A DNA stretch of 64,000 nt from Petrimonas mucosa (GCF_900095795.1 NZ_LT608328.1:1543001-1607000), one strand, 5' to 3'; counted from the stretch's first letter, positions 46,925 to 55,178 are shown. The notes: a model not told the origin generated them from the sequence alone. Translations and numbers: made by a program.

Positions 46925-47949
46925 TAGAGCAGTTTACCCGCGGTAAAATAGACTGCCGCCGCAATCAGTGCACTGACCGGAATGGTCAGTATCCAGGCCA
47001 CCAGTAACTTCTGGGTAACCCCCCACCTGACGGCCGAGAGCCGTTTTACCGAACCGACGCCGATGATTGCACCGGTGATGGTATGGGTGGTGCTGACCGG
47101 GATTTTCAGAAACTCGGTCAGGTAGAGCGTAAGGGCCCCTGCCGTCTCCGCAACGACCCCTTCGAACGGAGTTACTTTAGTGATACGTGTACCCATGGTC
47201 TTTACGATCTTCCATCCCCCCGACATTGTACCCAACGATATGGCTGTAAAGCAGGCAAAGGCTACCCAGCTGGGCAGATCGCTTACCGATTCGATACCTG
47301 CTCCGATCTCCGGATGCTGGATGTGGGTGGCGATCAGTGCCGCTGCAATGATTCCCATCACCTTCTGGGAGTCGTTCAGTCCGTGCCCTATGCTGAAGAG
47401 CGCCGACGAGACCAGCTGGAAATGTTTGAACCAGGAATCCGCCTTGTGGGGATTTGCCCGTCTAGCCGACCATTGAAGCCCTATCGTAAGAATCATGGCA
47501 ACCACCATGCCCACCAAAGGGGCCACAAATATGAAAGCGGCAATTTTTGTGATCACGGAGAGCTTGATGACTGTGAAAGAGGCCCATTTTGCAATGGCCG
47601 CTCCGGCGAATCCTCCGATGAGGGTATGGGAGGAGGATGAAGGTATTCCGAGCCACCAGGTCAACAGGTTCCATGTGATGGCAGCAACCAGTCCTGAAAA
47701 AATGATGGGAAGAGTGATGAACTCTGCGATCACCGTTTTTGAAACGGTATCGGCAATTCCGAACCCCCCGATAAGGTATTTGGCAATGAAGAAGGCTACG
47801 AAGTTGAATGTGGCTGCCCACAAAACGGCCTGAAAGGGTGTCAACACCTTGGTGGAGACGATGGTGGCAATTGAGTTGGCCGCATCGTGGAAGCCGTTTA
47901 TATAGTCAAAAACCAGCGCGAGGATGATGATAACGATCAATAACGTCAT
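46921..47949 (-). CDS. pit: Inorganic phosphate transporter, PiT family
   Basis: 342-residue inner-membrane phosphate symporter of the PiT (Pit/PNaS) family with about 10 helices. The two inverted signature repeats are present: DYINGFHDAANSIATIVSTKVLTP (N-terminal) and FSIGHGLNDSQKVMGII (C-terminal), which replace the GANDVANA of the E. coli protein. Low-affinity uptake with H+ or Na+ is expected. It is downstream of a DUF47 gene on the same strand (26-nt gap), the usual partner. Convergent with metF. Confidence 0.93.
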   Translation of the reverse strand: MTLLIVIIILALVFDYINGFHDAANSIATIVSTKVLTPFQAVLWAATFNFVAFFIAKYLIGGFGIADTVSKTVIAEFITLPIIFSGLVAAITWNLLTWWLGIPSSSSHTLIGGFAGAAIAKWASFTVIKLSVITKIAAFIFVAPLVGMVVAMILTIGLQWSARRANPHKADSWFKHFQLVSSALFSIGHGLNDSQKVMGIIAAALIATHIQHPEIGAGIESVSDLPSWVAFACFTAISLGTMSGGWKIVKTMGTRITKVTPFEGVVAETAGALTLYLTEFLKIPVSTTHTITGAIIGVGSVKRLSAVRWGVTQKLLVAWILTIPVSALIAAAVYFTAGKLLY

Positions 47950-47975
47950 AAGCTTGATGTAACTGGGTAACTCTT

Positions 47976-48623
47976 TTAGGCGTATTTAACGATGATCGTT
48001 TTAATGATTTTCCCGACACCTTCTGTGGTATCGACCGCTTTTTCAAGCTCGAACATGATCTCTTTCAATTTAATCAGCTCAATGCCATCCTTTTGGTTTT
48101 CAAAGAGTTCGATAAGGAAATGATCGTATACGTCATCGGCCCGGTTTTCGATCAGATGCAGTTTCTGACAATATTCAGATATCCGTTTTCTGCTTTTCTT
48201 CAACACATCCAGTTCATTCACCGCATTTTCTATCTGTACGGTTGCCTCGATAATCAGACCGACCATCTCCCTGGCTGCCGCCGGCATCTCATTCGGGTTG
48301 TATAGGAAGTACTTCTTTGCGGCACTGTTGATGTAATCAGTAACATCGTCCATTTTTGTTGCCAGGTTATGGATATCCTCCCGATCAAAAGGTGTGATAA
48401 AGGTGGCATTTAACTCGTCAAAAATCTTGTTGGAGAGGGTATCACCCTTGCGCTCCTCATCCTTGATCATCTTGTAATAGTCGGCCGCATTGGCGTGATT
48501 GCCCTTTTCGACAAACTCCAGCATTAATTCCGATGCTGATTTCATTACGTCTACAATCCCTTTCAGGAGTGGAAAAAATTTGGGTTCTTTCGGAGTGAAT
48601 CTACTGAAGAATAGGTTGTTCAT
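47976..48623 (-). CDS. DUF47 (PhoU-like) protein, Pit accessory
   Basis: 215 residues of the DUF47/PhoU-related helical family: YYKMIKDEERKGDTLSNKIFDELNATFITPFDREDIHNLATKMDDVTDYINSAA in the middle is characteristic. Such proteins are found next to PiT permeases and modulate phosphate uptake. Two metal-binding motifs (E/D-xxx-D) are seen. It heads the two-gene unit DUF47-pit and is divergent from holB. Confidence 0.93.
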   Translation of the reverse strand: MNNLFFSRFTPKEPKFFPLLKGIVDVMKSASELMLEFVEKGNHANAADYYKMIKDEERKGDTLSNKIFDELNATFITPFDREDIHNLATKMDDVTDYINSAAKKYFLYNPNEMPAAAREMVGLIIEATVQIENAVNELDVLKKSRKRISEYCQKLHLIENRADDVYDHFLIELFENQKDGIELIKLKEIMFELEKAVDTTEGVGKIIKTIIVKYA

Positions 48624-48793
48624 TGTCCTTTTGTATATTTATGAATTTCAGAAAACGGCCGAGGAACAGTCACGGTTCTTTAGTTCAGCGCATCATCGTT
48701 TGCAAAAAACTGTGCAAAATTACTCCAATTTTTTTAAACGGGTATACGATGGAAAAGAAAAAAAAGAGACTTTCCAGTTTCGCTCTTTTTCAT

Positions 48794-48801
48794 TACTTTT
48801 G
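48794..48801 (+). promoter_or_regulatory. -7 box for holB
   Basis: TACTTTTG matches TAnnTTTG, 21 bp before the ATG at 48823, in the divergent gap with the DUF47 gene. It also supports that start over a long upstream extension. Confidence 0.5.
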
Positions 48802-48822
48802 TATAATCAAGAGGAAGAACGC

Positions 48823-49932
48823 ATGTATTTTCGCGACATCATAGGTCTTCACGATGTTAAGAAACACCTGATAGAATCGGTACAGCGGGGTTTCATTCCA
48901 CATGCCCGGCTGTTTCACGGTCCGGAGGGTGTGGGAAAATTGCCACTGGCAATTGCATATGCCCGTTACCTCAATTGTGAGAAAAGGGGGGAAGAAGATT
49001 CCTGCGGTGAGTGTGCCTCATGCAGAAAGTTCGACAAGCTGATGCATCCCGACCTGCACTTTGTCTTTCCGGTGGTTAAATCGAAAGTGAGCGATGAGTA
49101 CTTGCCCGAATGGCGCGAGTTCTTGAACGGGCAGACCTATTTCGGTCTGAACGACTGGCTCAATTTCATCCATGCCGAGAATGCACAGGGAACCATCTAT
49201 TCGAAAGAGAGCGATGAAATTATCCGCAAATTGAGTCTGAAGGTTTACGAGGCTCCTTACAAGATAATGGTGATATGGCTGCCCGAAAAGATGCACGATG
49301 CCTGTGCCAACAAGTTGCTGAAACTGATCGAGGAACCGCCTGAAAACACCCTGTTTCTGCTGGTCTCCGAAGATCTGGAACAGGTGTTGCTCACCATCCG
49401 GTCGCGTTGCCAGCTGCTCAATATCCGTGCGGTAGAGCCAGAGGAGATGGTCGCTTCCCTTCAGGCGGTTCACGGCCTGCAGGAGACGGAGGCTCGACAG
49501 GTGGCCCACATTGCAAACGGAAGCTATGCAAAAGCTGTGAGCATCATCAAGGCCGCCGACGACAACAATTATTTCTTTTCGTTGTTTAAGGAGATGATGC
49601 GGGCGTCGGTATCGAGAAACATCAAGGCAATCAAGTCGGTTGCCGGCGAGCTGGCCGCTATCGGCAGGGAGATGCAGAAAAGCTATCTGCTCTATTGCCT
49701 CCGCCTCTTCCGCGAGTATTTCATCAGCAACCTGAACGAGCCGGAACTGATCTATCTCCGCGAAGAGGAGAAGGGTTTCGGCGACCGTTTTGCCCCGTTT
49801 ATCAATGCCGGGAATATCCAGTCGTTTGACGATGAGTTTCAGCTCGCTTACCGGCAGATAGAACAGAATGGAAACGCCAGGATTATTTTCCTGGATCTAT
49901 GTTTAAAAAGCACCATGCTCTTGAAAAAATAG
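48823..49932 (+). CDS. holB: DNA polymerase III delta' subunit
   Basis: 369 residues from ATG 48823 (MYFRDIIGLHDVKKHLIESV). Clamp-loader subunit of the AAA+ family. It has a degenerate Walker A (HGPEGVGKLPLA, with Leu after the Lys, as expected for a non-hydrolysing delta' subunit), the zinc module CEKRGEEDSCGECASCRKF (four Cys), HPDLHFVFP, ANKLLKLIEEPPENTLFLL and the sensor-like TIRSRCQ. A longer in-frame upstream extension overlaps the DUF47 gene on the other strand and is not credible. It is followed by ricT and gldH, a conserved order in Bacteroidota. Confidence 0.93.
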   Translation: MYFRDIIGLHDVKKHLIESVQRGFIPHARLFHGPEGVGKLPLAIAYARYLNCEKRGEEDSCGECASCRKFDKLMHPDLHFVFPVVKSKVSDEYLPEWREFLNGQTYFGLNDWLNFIHAENAQGTIYSKESDEIIRKLSLKVYEAPYKIMVIWLPEKMHDACANKLLKLIEEPPENTLFLLVSEDLEQVLLTIRSRCQLLNIRAVEPEEMVASLQAVHGLQETEARQVAHIANGSYAKAVSIIKAADDNNYFFSLFKEMMRASVSRNIKAIKSVAGELAAIGREMQKSYLLYCLRLFREYFISNLNEPELIYLREEEKGFGDRFAPFINAGNIQSFDDEFQLAYRQIEQNGNARIIFLDLCLKSTMLLKK

Positions 49933-50036
49933 TGATTCATCAGTAGCTCAACCCAATTAATGAATGGTGGAAAATGCTTCTCGTAATGACGAACTTTTTG
50001 GCTATGCGTAGTTGAGCGAAAAACAATAATTGTATT

Positions 50037-51245
50037 ATGGACAGAGAAAAATTATCAGATAAACTGGCGGACATTGTTCCCGAAAAAGTAACAACCGTAC
50101 GAAACAACGGTTCTTGCAAGGGATGCCCCAGGCACTCCACCAAACTGCACGTTTACGATTGGCTGCACGACTATCCCGAGATGCAGGATCTGACCAATAT
50201 GGTGGAGGTTCAATTCAAGAATACCCGGAAAGGGTATTACCTGAACAGCAATAAGATCGATTTGAATAAAGGAGATATCGTGGCTGTCGAAGCCTCACCG
50301 GGACACGATATCGGAACGGTGACGCTCACCGGTAAACTGGTGGAGATTCAGATGCGGAAAAACAACTATCGCGAGGATAGCATCAGCGGACCTAAGCGGG
50401 TCTACCGGATCGCGCGCCCGGCCGATATGGAGAAGTATGAGTTGGCCAAGGCCAAGGAGGAGCCCACCATGATTCGAGCACGGGAGATAGCCGAAGGACT
50501 TGGCTTGAATATGAAGATCGGAGATGTTGAATATCAAGGTGATGGTAGTAAGGCGATCTTTTACTATATTGCCGATGAGCGGGTCGACTTTCGTCAGCTG
50601 ATCAAGGATTTTGCGGCTGAGTTCAGGGTGAAGATCGAGATGAAGCAGATAGGTGCGCGTCAGGAGGCTGGCAGGATAGGAGGAGTTGGTCCCTGTGGTC
50701 GCGAGTTGTGTTGCAGCAGCTGGATGTCGAGTTTCGTCTCCGTATCCACATCGGCAGCCAGATACCAGGATATCTCGTTTAACCCGCAAAAACTGGCGGG
50801 ACAATGTGGAAAGCTGAAGTGCTGCATGAACTACGAGGTGGACGCATATGTAGAAGCCAGCAGAAAGTTGCCGTCGCGTGAGATCGTGTTGCAAACCAGG
50901 GATTGCGATTATTACCACTTCAAGACCGATATACTGTCGGGTCAGATCACCTATTCCACCGACAAGAACAATCCGGTGAACCTTGAAACAATCTCGAAAG
51001 AGAGAGCATTTCAGATCATCGAATGGAACAAGAAAGGGAAGAAACCGCCTCGTCTGGCTCCCGAGACAGAAACCAGCGATGTGAAGGAGGGGGATATCCA
51101 CAATGACCTTCTGGGGGATCAAAGCATCACCCGTTTCGACAAGAAAGAGGCAGGAGGAGCCACGAAAAGGAGAAAATCGAGGAAAGGTCGACGACCGGAT
51201 AACAGGAACAAGAAAGGAAGACCACCAAAGCAAAATGAGAATTAA
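50037..51245 (+). CDS. ricT: RicT-like PSP1-domain protein
   Basis: 402 residues. The PSP1 C-terminal domain (about 100-260) has the Cys pairs CGRELCC and CGKLKCC that bind an iron-sulfur cluster in the Bacillus RicA-RicF-RicT complex. An N-terminal CKGCPRHSTKL element and a basic C-terminal tail (TKRRKSRKGRRPDNRNKKGRPPKQ) are typical of the Bacteroidota form. In Bacillus RicT affects RNA processing by RNase Y; the role here is unproven. It lies between holB and gldH; the gldH start overlaps its end by 11 nt. Confidence 0.85.
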   Translation: MDREKLSDKLADIVPEKVTTVRNNGSCKGCPRHSTKLHVYDWLHDYPEMQDLTNMVEVQFKNTRKGYYLNSNKIDLNKGDIVAVEASPGHDIGTVTLTGKLVEIQMRKNNYREDSISGPKRVYRIARPADMEKYELAKAKEEPTMIRAREIAEGLGLNMKIGDVEYQGDGSKAIFYYIADERVDFRQLIKDFAAEFRVKIEMKQIGARQEAGRIGGVGPCGRELCCSSWMSSFVSVSTSAARYQDISFNPQKLAGQCGKLKCCMNYEVDAYVEASRKLPSREIVLQTRDCDYYHFKTDILSGQITYSTDKNNPVNLETISKERAFQIIEWNKKGKKPPRLAPETETSDVKEGDIHNDLLGDQSITRFDKKEAGGATKRRKSRKGRRPDNRNKKGRPPKQNEN

Positions 51246-51699
51246 ACGGCTTATCGGTTCCTTCGTCGTTTTTCTATTTCTGCTTGCATGCAGCAAGGGG
51301 GAGGTTTACCACCGTTTTTATCCGATCAGGAACAACAGTTGGGCAAAAGAGGTACCGGTTGAATTCTCGATCGACTCTCTTCCTGCAGGTAGCGGGAGAA
51401 GTTGCGATATCGTACTGGAGCTTGTTCACAACAGCCAGTATCCCTACCGGAACATCTGGTTTATCGTTCAACAGAACCTGACGGACACTCTGTTTGTCAC
51501 CGACACGGTTGAGATAACCTTGGCCGACCCGCAAGGGAAATGGCTGGGCAGGGGGAGTTCGGGGCTTTATCAGCTCTCTCTCCCTTACAAGAGATCACTT
51601 CCGTTGGATAGTGCGCGCAGTTACCAATTGATTGTCACTCACGCAATGAAAGAGAGGACGATAAAGGGGATTGAAAAAGTGGGGATTCTGATAAAATAG
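51235..51699 (+). CDS. gldH: GldH family lipoprotein
   Basis: 154 residues from the ATG at 51235, overlapping the end of ricT by 11 nt in another frame. A lipoprotein signal ends at C19 (FLFLLACSKG). The body is a beta-sandwich-like GldH domain (EVYHRFYPIRNNSWAKEVPVEFSID, HNSQYPYRNIWFIVQQNLTDTLFVTDTVEITLADPQGKWLGRG). GldH was found as a gliding-motility component in Flavobacterium, but it is widespread in non-gliding Bacteroidota, so no motility is implied. The order holB-ricT-gldH is conserved in the phylum as far as I recall. Confidence 0.88.
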   Translation: MRIKRLIGSFVVFLFLLACSKGEVYHRFYPIRNNSWAKEVPVEFSIDSLPAGSGRSCDIVLELVHNSQYPYRNIWFIVQQNLTDTLFVTDTVEITLADPQGKWLGRGSSGLYQLSLPYKRSLPLDSARSYQLIVTHAMKERTIKGIEKVGILIK

Positions 51700-51702
51700 T
51701 TT

Positions 51703-52335
51703 TTATTTGTTGTGCAACTGGTTAAGTTGTGCACTTTCCGCCGGTTGGATGTTGCATTTTACCCTCAGGTTAATGTTGATCATCTCGTTAACCTTGAGCA
51801 TGCCCATCATCTGCACCGGAGGTTCCAGCCCAAAATCACGGATATTGATACTCTTCTCTACATCAAAAATATACCCTTTACCACTCCTCTCGGTTTTAAT
51901 GGGAAATTGATATTTTTTAGTGATCCCGGTAATTGTAACATCCACTACCGCCAGACCTGTCGTCGAGCCGGCTTCAGGCAGATCGACATGGTTCAGCCGG
52001 ATATCCATCGTCGGAAATTTGTCGGATTGCAACAGTTTATTGAAATCCCTGAGGGCCATTTTGTTACTTGAGGTGAATTTTTTTACGGGTACTGTCAGCC
52101 GGTTTTCACTCAGGTAGAGTTTCCGGTTATGCTGCGATGCGGTGACAATCAGTTTCTTTTGAATAAAGTTTTCGCTCCCCTGGCTGAGCGTGAAGTCAAC
52201 AACGTTTGAGCTGCCGTTTATGGATAGGATGCTGCTTCTGTCCACCTCTACCTCCACCACTGCCGATGATGTCTGGGCGACAAGAACCCCTGTATAGAGA
52301 ATTCCGATGATCAAATATGTGACTACTCTTTTCAT
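51703..52335 (-). CDS. YceI-like periplasmic protein (first copy)
   Basis: 210 residues from the ATG at 52335; a Met three residues earlier (52344) is possible. A signal peptide (VVTYLIIGILYTGVLVAQ) precedes a YceI-type lipocalin-like beta-barrel: ILSINGSSNVVDFTLSQGS, KMALRDFNKLLQSDKFPTMDIRLN, and the C-terminal INIRDFGLEPPVQMMGMLKVNE. The domain binds isoprenoid chains in known members. It shares the PP/AP-x-x-MMG-x-x-KV ending with the second copy at 53799. It is last in the unit YceI-porin-YceI, behind the terminator that closes the barrel gene, and converges on gldH. Confidence 0.8.
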   Translation of the reverse strand: MKRVVTYLIIGILYTGVLVAQTSSAVVEVEVDRSSILSINGSSNVVDFTLSQGSENFIQKKLIVTASQHNRKLYLSENRLTVPVKKFTSSNKMALRDFNKLLQSDKFPTMDIRLNHVDLPEAGSTTGLAVVDVTITGITKKYQFPIKTERSGKGYIFDVEKSINIRDFGLEPPVQMMGMLKVNEMININLRVKCNIQPAESAQLNQLHNK

Positions 52336-52353
52336 TATCAACACAGATTTTTG

Positions 52354-52392
52354 AAAAACCGGAGCCGACTAACCGCTGCCGGCCCGGTTTTC
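52354..52392 (-). terminator. Terminator after the outer-membrane barrel gene
   Basis: On the minus strand AAAACCGG pairs with CCGGTTTT (21-nt loop) and is followed by T runs. It lies 17 nt after the barrel stop codon and just upstream of the first YceI gene, so that gene may rely on readthrough or its own promoter. Confidence 0.65.
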
Positions 52393-52408
52393 TTGTTCAA
52401 CATTGTTG

Positions 52409-53749
52409 TCAGAAAGCGATGGATCCCTGCAGCATTACGCCGTTGAATCTTGCACCGTCCTGGATGGAACCGGCCGGAAAGCCGTTGTATTTCTGGTTTA
52501 CATATTCCACCTTGGTCATGACATTCTTGGTCATATACCACCCAGCTGCAATCGCTACGCGGTTGATCTCCGCCTCGTAATGACCGGGTTCGCCCGCTGC
52601 TGCCCCCATCTCTGCTTTTACGGTGTTGTAACGGCCACCCACGTAGAAATTTTCATCGCTGCCGAAACGTACAACCAGGTCGGTAGCAAACTGATTGGCC
52701 TTTCTCATGTCGGGTTCGTTAGCCCCTCTACCGCCAGCATTTTCCAGTGTGGTAAATGACTCGAGCGCCACCCCTTCAACGGGGGAGTACTTCAGGAAGA
52801 GATTGCCCATAACGGTAGCGACCTTGTCGCCAAAACCGGGATTAAAACGTCCGTTGGTGAAGTTGGAGTTGGAGAGCGGCGCATTGTACATCACTCCATA
52901 GTAGTTGGATCCGGTACGGTCACCCCCGAAAAGGGTGTTTCTCATTGAGCCGGCTGTATAATATCCCGAGGCGCTTGCACGTAATCTGAACTGGTTGTTG
53001 ATCTGGTTGTCGTAAGCCAGTTTTCCGATCCAGGCAGGATTGTGTGCACCGTTTGAATACCTGTTCTGTGCACGGGTGGTGTCAATTTTGGTCAGATCGT
53101 TGTTCAATTTGCCATTGGTTACCGCTCCCACAAGGATGAAATCGCCCAGATGAACGTCGACTTCAGCACCGATCTCGGTGGCAAATTCATCCATGATGTT
53201 GTTCTCCATAAAGGGGTTGTAGAATGTCATTCCGCCATCTGAACGACGGAAATGGGCATCGCCGTAATTCACATCGAATTGCCCCATTTTGATGGTGGTA
53301 TACTTCATGATCTCATCCACGAAATCCCACGGCAGGAATTCCATCTTTTCAAATTGCAGAAAACCGCCCTTTACCCACGTCTCGTTGTGATGTCTTGAGG
53401 CTAGGTAAAGTTCAAAATTGAGGAAGATGCCGTCCGACAGGTTCGACTTGATGTAGAGGTTGGCTTGAGGTAAACCGAAGCCACTGGTTAACGGTACCAG
53501 CGAGTTTGGCGCAGGATTGTCGTAATCATACTGGTATCCATCCGCCCGTGTCACGGTATTGCTGTGGTCGAGCATGGTGAAGGGAAGTGTAAGGGCGCCA
53601 CCCAACTGTACCTTGAAACCTTCGTATTCGGTTTCGGTTTTGGGCGTCTCAAAAACATTGATTCCGTCTTTATTAGTCTGACGCAATTGGGCAAACATCA
53701 TCCCTGAAGCTAACAGGGCAGCTGCCAGAAGTAAACCTCTCTGTTTCAT
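52409..53749 (-). CDS. Outer-membrane porin-like beta-barrel protein
   Basis: 446 residues with a signal peptide (GLLLAAALLASGMMFAQ). The mature protein alternates amphipathic strands (GFKVQLGGALTLPFTML, ANLYIKSNLSDGIFLNFELYLASRHH, VEYVNQKYNGFPAG) and ends with Phe (GVMLQGSIAF), the mark of barrels inserted by BamA. It looks like a porin of the phosphate-selective/OprO-P or DcaP kind found in Bacteroidota without a SusD partner. Substrate unknown. It lies between the two YceI genes on the same strand, 50 nt after the one at 53799. Confidence 0.82.
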   Translation of the reverse strand: MKQRGLLLAAALLASGMMFAQLRQTNKDGINVFETPKTETEYEGFKVQLGGALTLPFTMLDHSNTVTRADGYQYDYDNPAPNSLVPLTSGFGLPQANLYIKSNLSDGIFLNFELYLASRHHNETWVKGGFLQFEKMEFLPWDFVDEIMKYTTIKMGQFDVNYGDAHFRRSDGGMTFYNPFMENNIMDEFATEIGAEVDVHLGDFILVGAVTNGKLNNDLTKIDTTRAQNRYSNGAHNPAWIGKLAYDNQINNQFRLRASASGYYTAGSMRNTLFGGDRTGSNYYGVMYNAPLSNSNFTNGRFNPGFGDKVATVMGNLFLKYSPVEGVALESFTTLENAGGRGANEPDMRKANQFATDLVVRFGSDENFYVGGRYNTVKAEMGAAAGEPGHYEAEINRVAIAAGWYMTKNVMTKVEYVNQKYNGFPAGSIQDGARFNGVMLQGSIAF

Positions 53750-53798
53750 TTTTTTCTAATTGATTTTGTTTAAATTGTCGTTATCTGGTGTTTCAGTT

Positions 53799-54389
53799 TT
53801 AGTCGAACCTGACGGCCGGCCCCTCGAAGGTTACGTTGTAGTTGACCGTAACCTGGTCGCCGACTTTCATTACCCCCATCATTGCTGTCGGGGCTTTCAT
53901 TTTGTAGTCGCTCATTTTGATGGGCAGGCTCCCTTCAAATGTATAGGTGCCCGGTTTTACCTCCTTGCCCTTTGCCTCGAGGGTAACCGTCTTCGACGCA
54001 CCGGCCATTGCCAGTACTCCGCTTACCGTTACATTGATCCCGGCATCGCTGGTTGTGATCGACTTCACTTCAGACATGGTGAAGCTGATCAGCGGGTTTT
54101 TGGGTTCATTGAATGTTTCGTGCGTCTTTTTATCCATCAGTCTCTCCCCGTTAATAATCGACTTTACCGGGATTGTTACACTGAGTGCGGTGGGTTGGTT
54201 GTTGGAGACGGTCAACTCCCCCGATGCCTGTGTAGATGTGGTTGTGTAGGGGTGAACGTTTGTGGTTCCCGAAATGGTGATGGTTGATGACTTGATCTTT
54301 AAAGTCTGTGCGTTAATTGTTGCCGCCGATAGAATTAGGGCGGATGCCATCAACATGGTTGAAAAACGGAATAAAAAGTTACTCTTCAT
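53799..54389 (-). CDS. YceI-like periplasmic protein (second copy)
   Basis: 196 residues. A signal peptide (STMLMASALILSAATINAQ) is followed by a complete YceI domain: STITISGTTNVHPYTT, SIINGERLMDKKTHETFNEPKNPLISFTMSEVKS, VTVSGVLAMAGASKTVTLEAKGKEV, and APTAMMGVMKVGDQVTVNYNVTFEGPA. YceI proteins bind polyprenyl chains in a beta-barrel pocket. It is first in the minus-strand YceI-barrel-YceI unit, and the nearest of four operator-like repeats lies 55 bp upstream of its start. It differs from the first copy, so the two are likely specialised. Confidence 0.88.
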   Translation of the reverse strand: MKSNFLFRFSTMLMASALILSAATINAQTLKIKSSTITISGTTNVHPYTTTSTQASGELTVSNNQPTALSVTIPVKSIINGERLMDKKTHETFNEPKNPLISFTMSEVKSITTSDAGINVTVSGVLAMAGASKTVTLEAKGKEVKPGTYTFEGSLPIKMSDYKMKAPTAMMGVMKVGDQVTVNYNVTFEGPAVRFD

Positions 54390-54444
54390 TGCTTCTGCGT
54401 TTATTGTTTTAAAAGTTAGGTTGTTGCATATTAATAATTAGTAA

Positions 54445-54463
54445 TCCTATAACATTAGTAGGA
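54445..54463. promoter_or_regulatory. Operator-like repeat, copy 1
   Basis: TCCTATAACATTAGTAGGA, an interrupted palindrome (TCCTA-N9-TAGGA), 55 bp before the second YceI gene. Position fits control of that gene. Confidence 0.6.
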
Positions 54464-54572
54464 ATGCCCTTTGCCACTTCTCTTTCGATAGATATTGTTG
54501 CCCGATAGCTCATTATGTTTTTAGATGATCTGCTGTAATTTCTGTTTCAGTTGCTTGAATTGTATAAACTAA

Positions 54573-54591
54573 TCCTATAACATTGGTAGGA
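54573..54591. promoter_or_regulatory. Operator-like repeat, copy 2
   Basis: TCCTATAACATTGGTAGGA: one change from copy 1. The preceding bases TATAAACTAA are shared with copy 3. Confidence 0.6.
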
Positions 54592-54646
54592 ATGAATTGT
54601 ATGCATTCTCGGTTACTCTTTCAATTAATCAGGTTATATAAACTAA

Positions 54647-54665
54647 TCCTATAACATTAGTAGGA
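54647..54665. promoter_or_regulatory. Operator-like repeat, copy 3
   Basis: TCCTATAACATTAGTAGGA, identical to copy 1 over 19 bp, 74 bp after the start of copy 2. Confidence 0.6.
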
Positions 54666-54686
54666 AGCTCTGATATATCATTTATA

Positions 54687-54705
54687 TCCTATAGGTTTAG
54701 TAGGG
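54687..54705. promoter_or_regulatory. Operator-like repeat, copy 4 (diverged)
   Basis: TCCTATAGGTTTAGTAGGG keeps both ends of the palindrome but differs in the middle. It starts 40 bp after copy 3 and ends 15 bp before the end of the Rrf2 gene. Confidence 0.5.
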
Positions 54706-54720
54706 TTGATATTGAAAAAA

Positions 54721-55152
54721 CTATTCACATATTTCAGGACAATCGTAACTGGTCTCCTTTATAATCTGTTCAAGTGTTTTAGATGAAAGAATCTCAATTA
54801 TCTGGTGATGAAATTGTTTCCAGTAATTATTTGCCGTACAGTGATGTGTGGCCCTTTCGCAGAAACTTCGGTTTTTCACACATTCGATGATGACAATCTG
54901 TTCGAACGCGGTGTAGATATCCAGCATCGTGATCTGATCAGCCGGCCTGGTCAACATATATCCACTTCCCCGTCCCTTAGAATTTATTATCAATCCTTTC
55001 AGCTTGAGAGCACTTATGATGTAATCGAGATATTTTACAGAGATGTTCTGATTTTTAGCAATATCTTTCTGCAATATGCCTGTTGGTTCTTTACAACAGG
55101 CAATCTCAATCATTGTCCTCAGTCCGTACCGTATTTTTGTGTTGATTTTCAT
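54721..55152 (-). CDS. Rrf2-family transcriptional regulator (IscR/NsrR-like)
   Basis: 143 residues. The N-terminal winged helix (about 10-75: YGLRTMIEIA, LQKDIAKNQNISVKYLDYIISALKLKGLIINSKGRGSGYML) is the Rrf2 type. C91-x6-C98-x6-C105 matches in place the three cysteines that hold an iron-sulfur cluster in IscR and NsrR, with slightly longer spacing. This predicts a redox-, iron- or NO-responsive regulator. It lies immediately upstream, in transcription order, of the four operator-like repeats and the YceI-barrel-YceI unit, so those repeats are the best candidate targets. A TATATTTG box lies 18 bp upstream of its start. Confidence 0.92.
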   Translation of the reverse strand: MKINTKIRYGLRTMIEIACCKEPTGILQKDIAKNQNISVKYLDYIISALKLKGLIINSKGRGSGYMLTRPADQITMLDIYTAFEQIVIIECVKNRSFCERATHHCTANNYWKQFHHQIIEILSSKTLEQIIKETSYDCPEICE

Positions 55153-55170
55153 TCCCTATGAAAAACTCCA

Positions 55171-55178
55171 CAAATATA
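55171..55178 (-). promoter_or_regulatory. -7 box for the Rrf2 gene
   Basis: Minus-strand TATATTTG (TAnnTTTG), 18 bp before the Rrf2 start. None of the operator-like repeats is on this side, so direct autoregulation through them is not indicated. Confidence 0.5.

Noticed and set aside
48499-48822. Long N-terminal extension of holB
   Set aside because: It lies over the DUF47 gene on the other strand and before a TACTTTTG promoter; the ATG at 48823 matches the family start.
54443-54707. The four near-identical repeats as a small CRISPR array
   Set aside because: Spacers would be 109, 55 and 21 bp, the unit is a 19-bp palindrome, no cas gene is near, and an Rrf2 regulator is adjacent; operators fit better.
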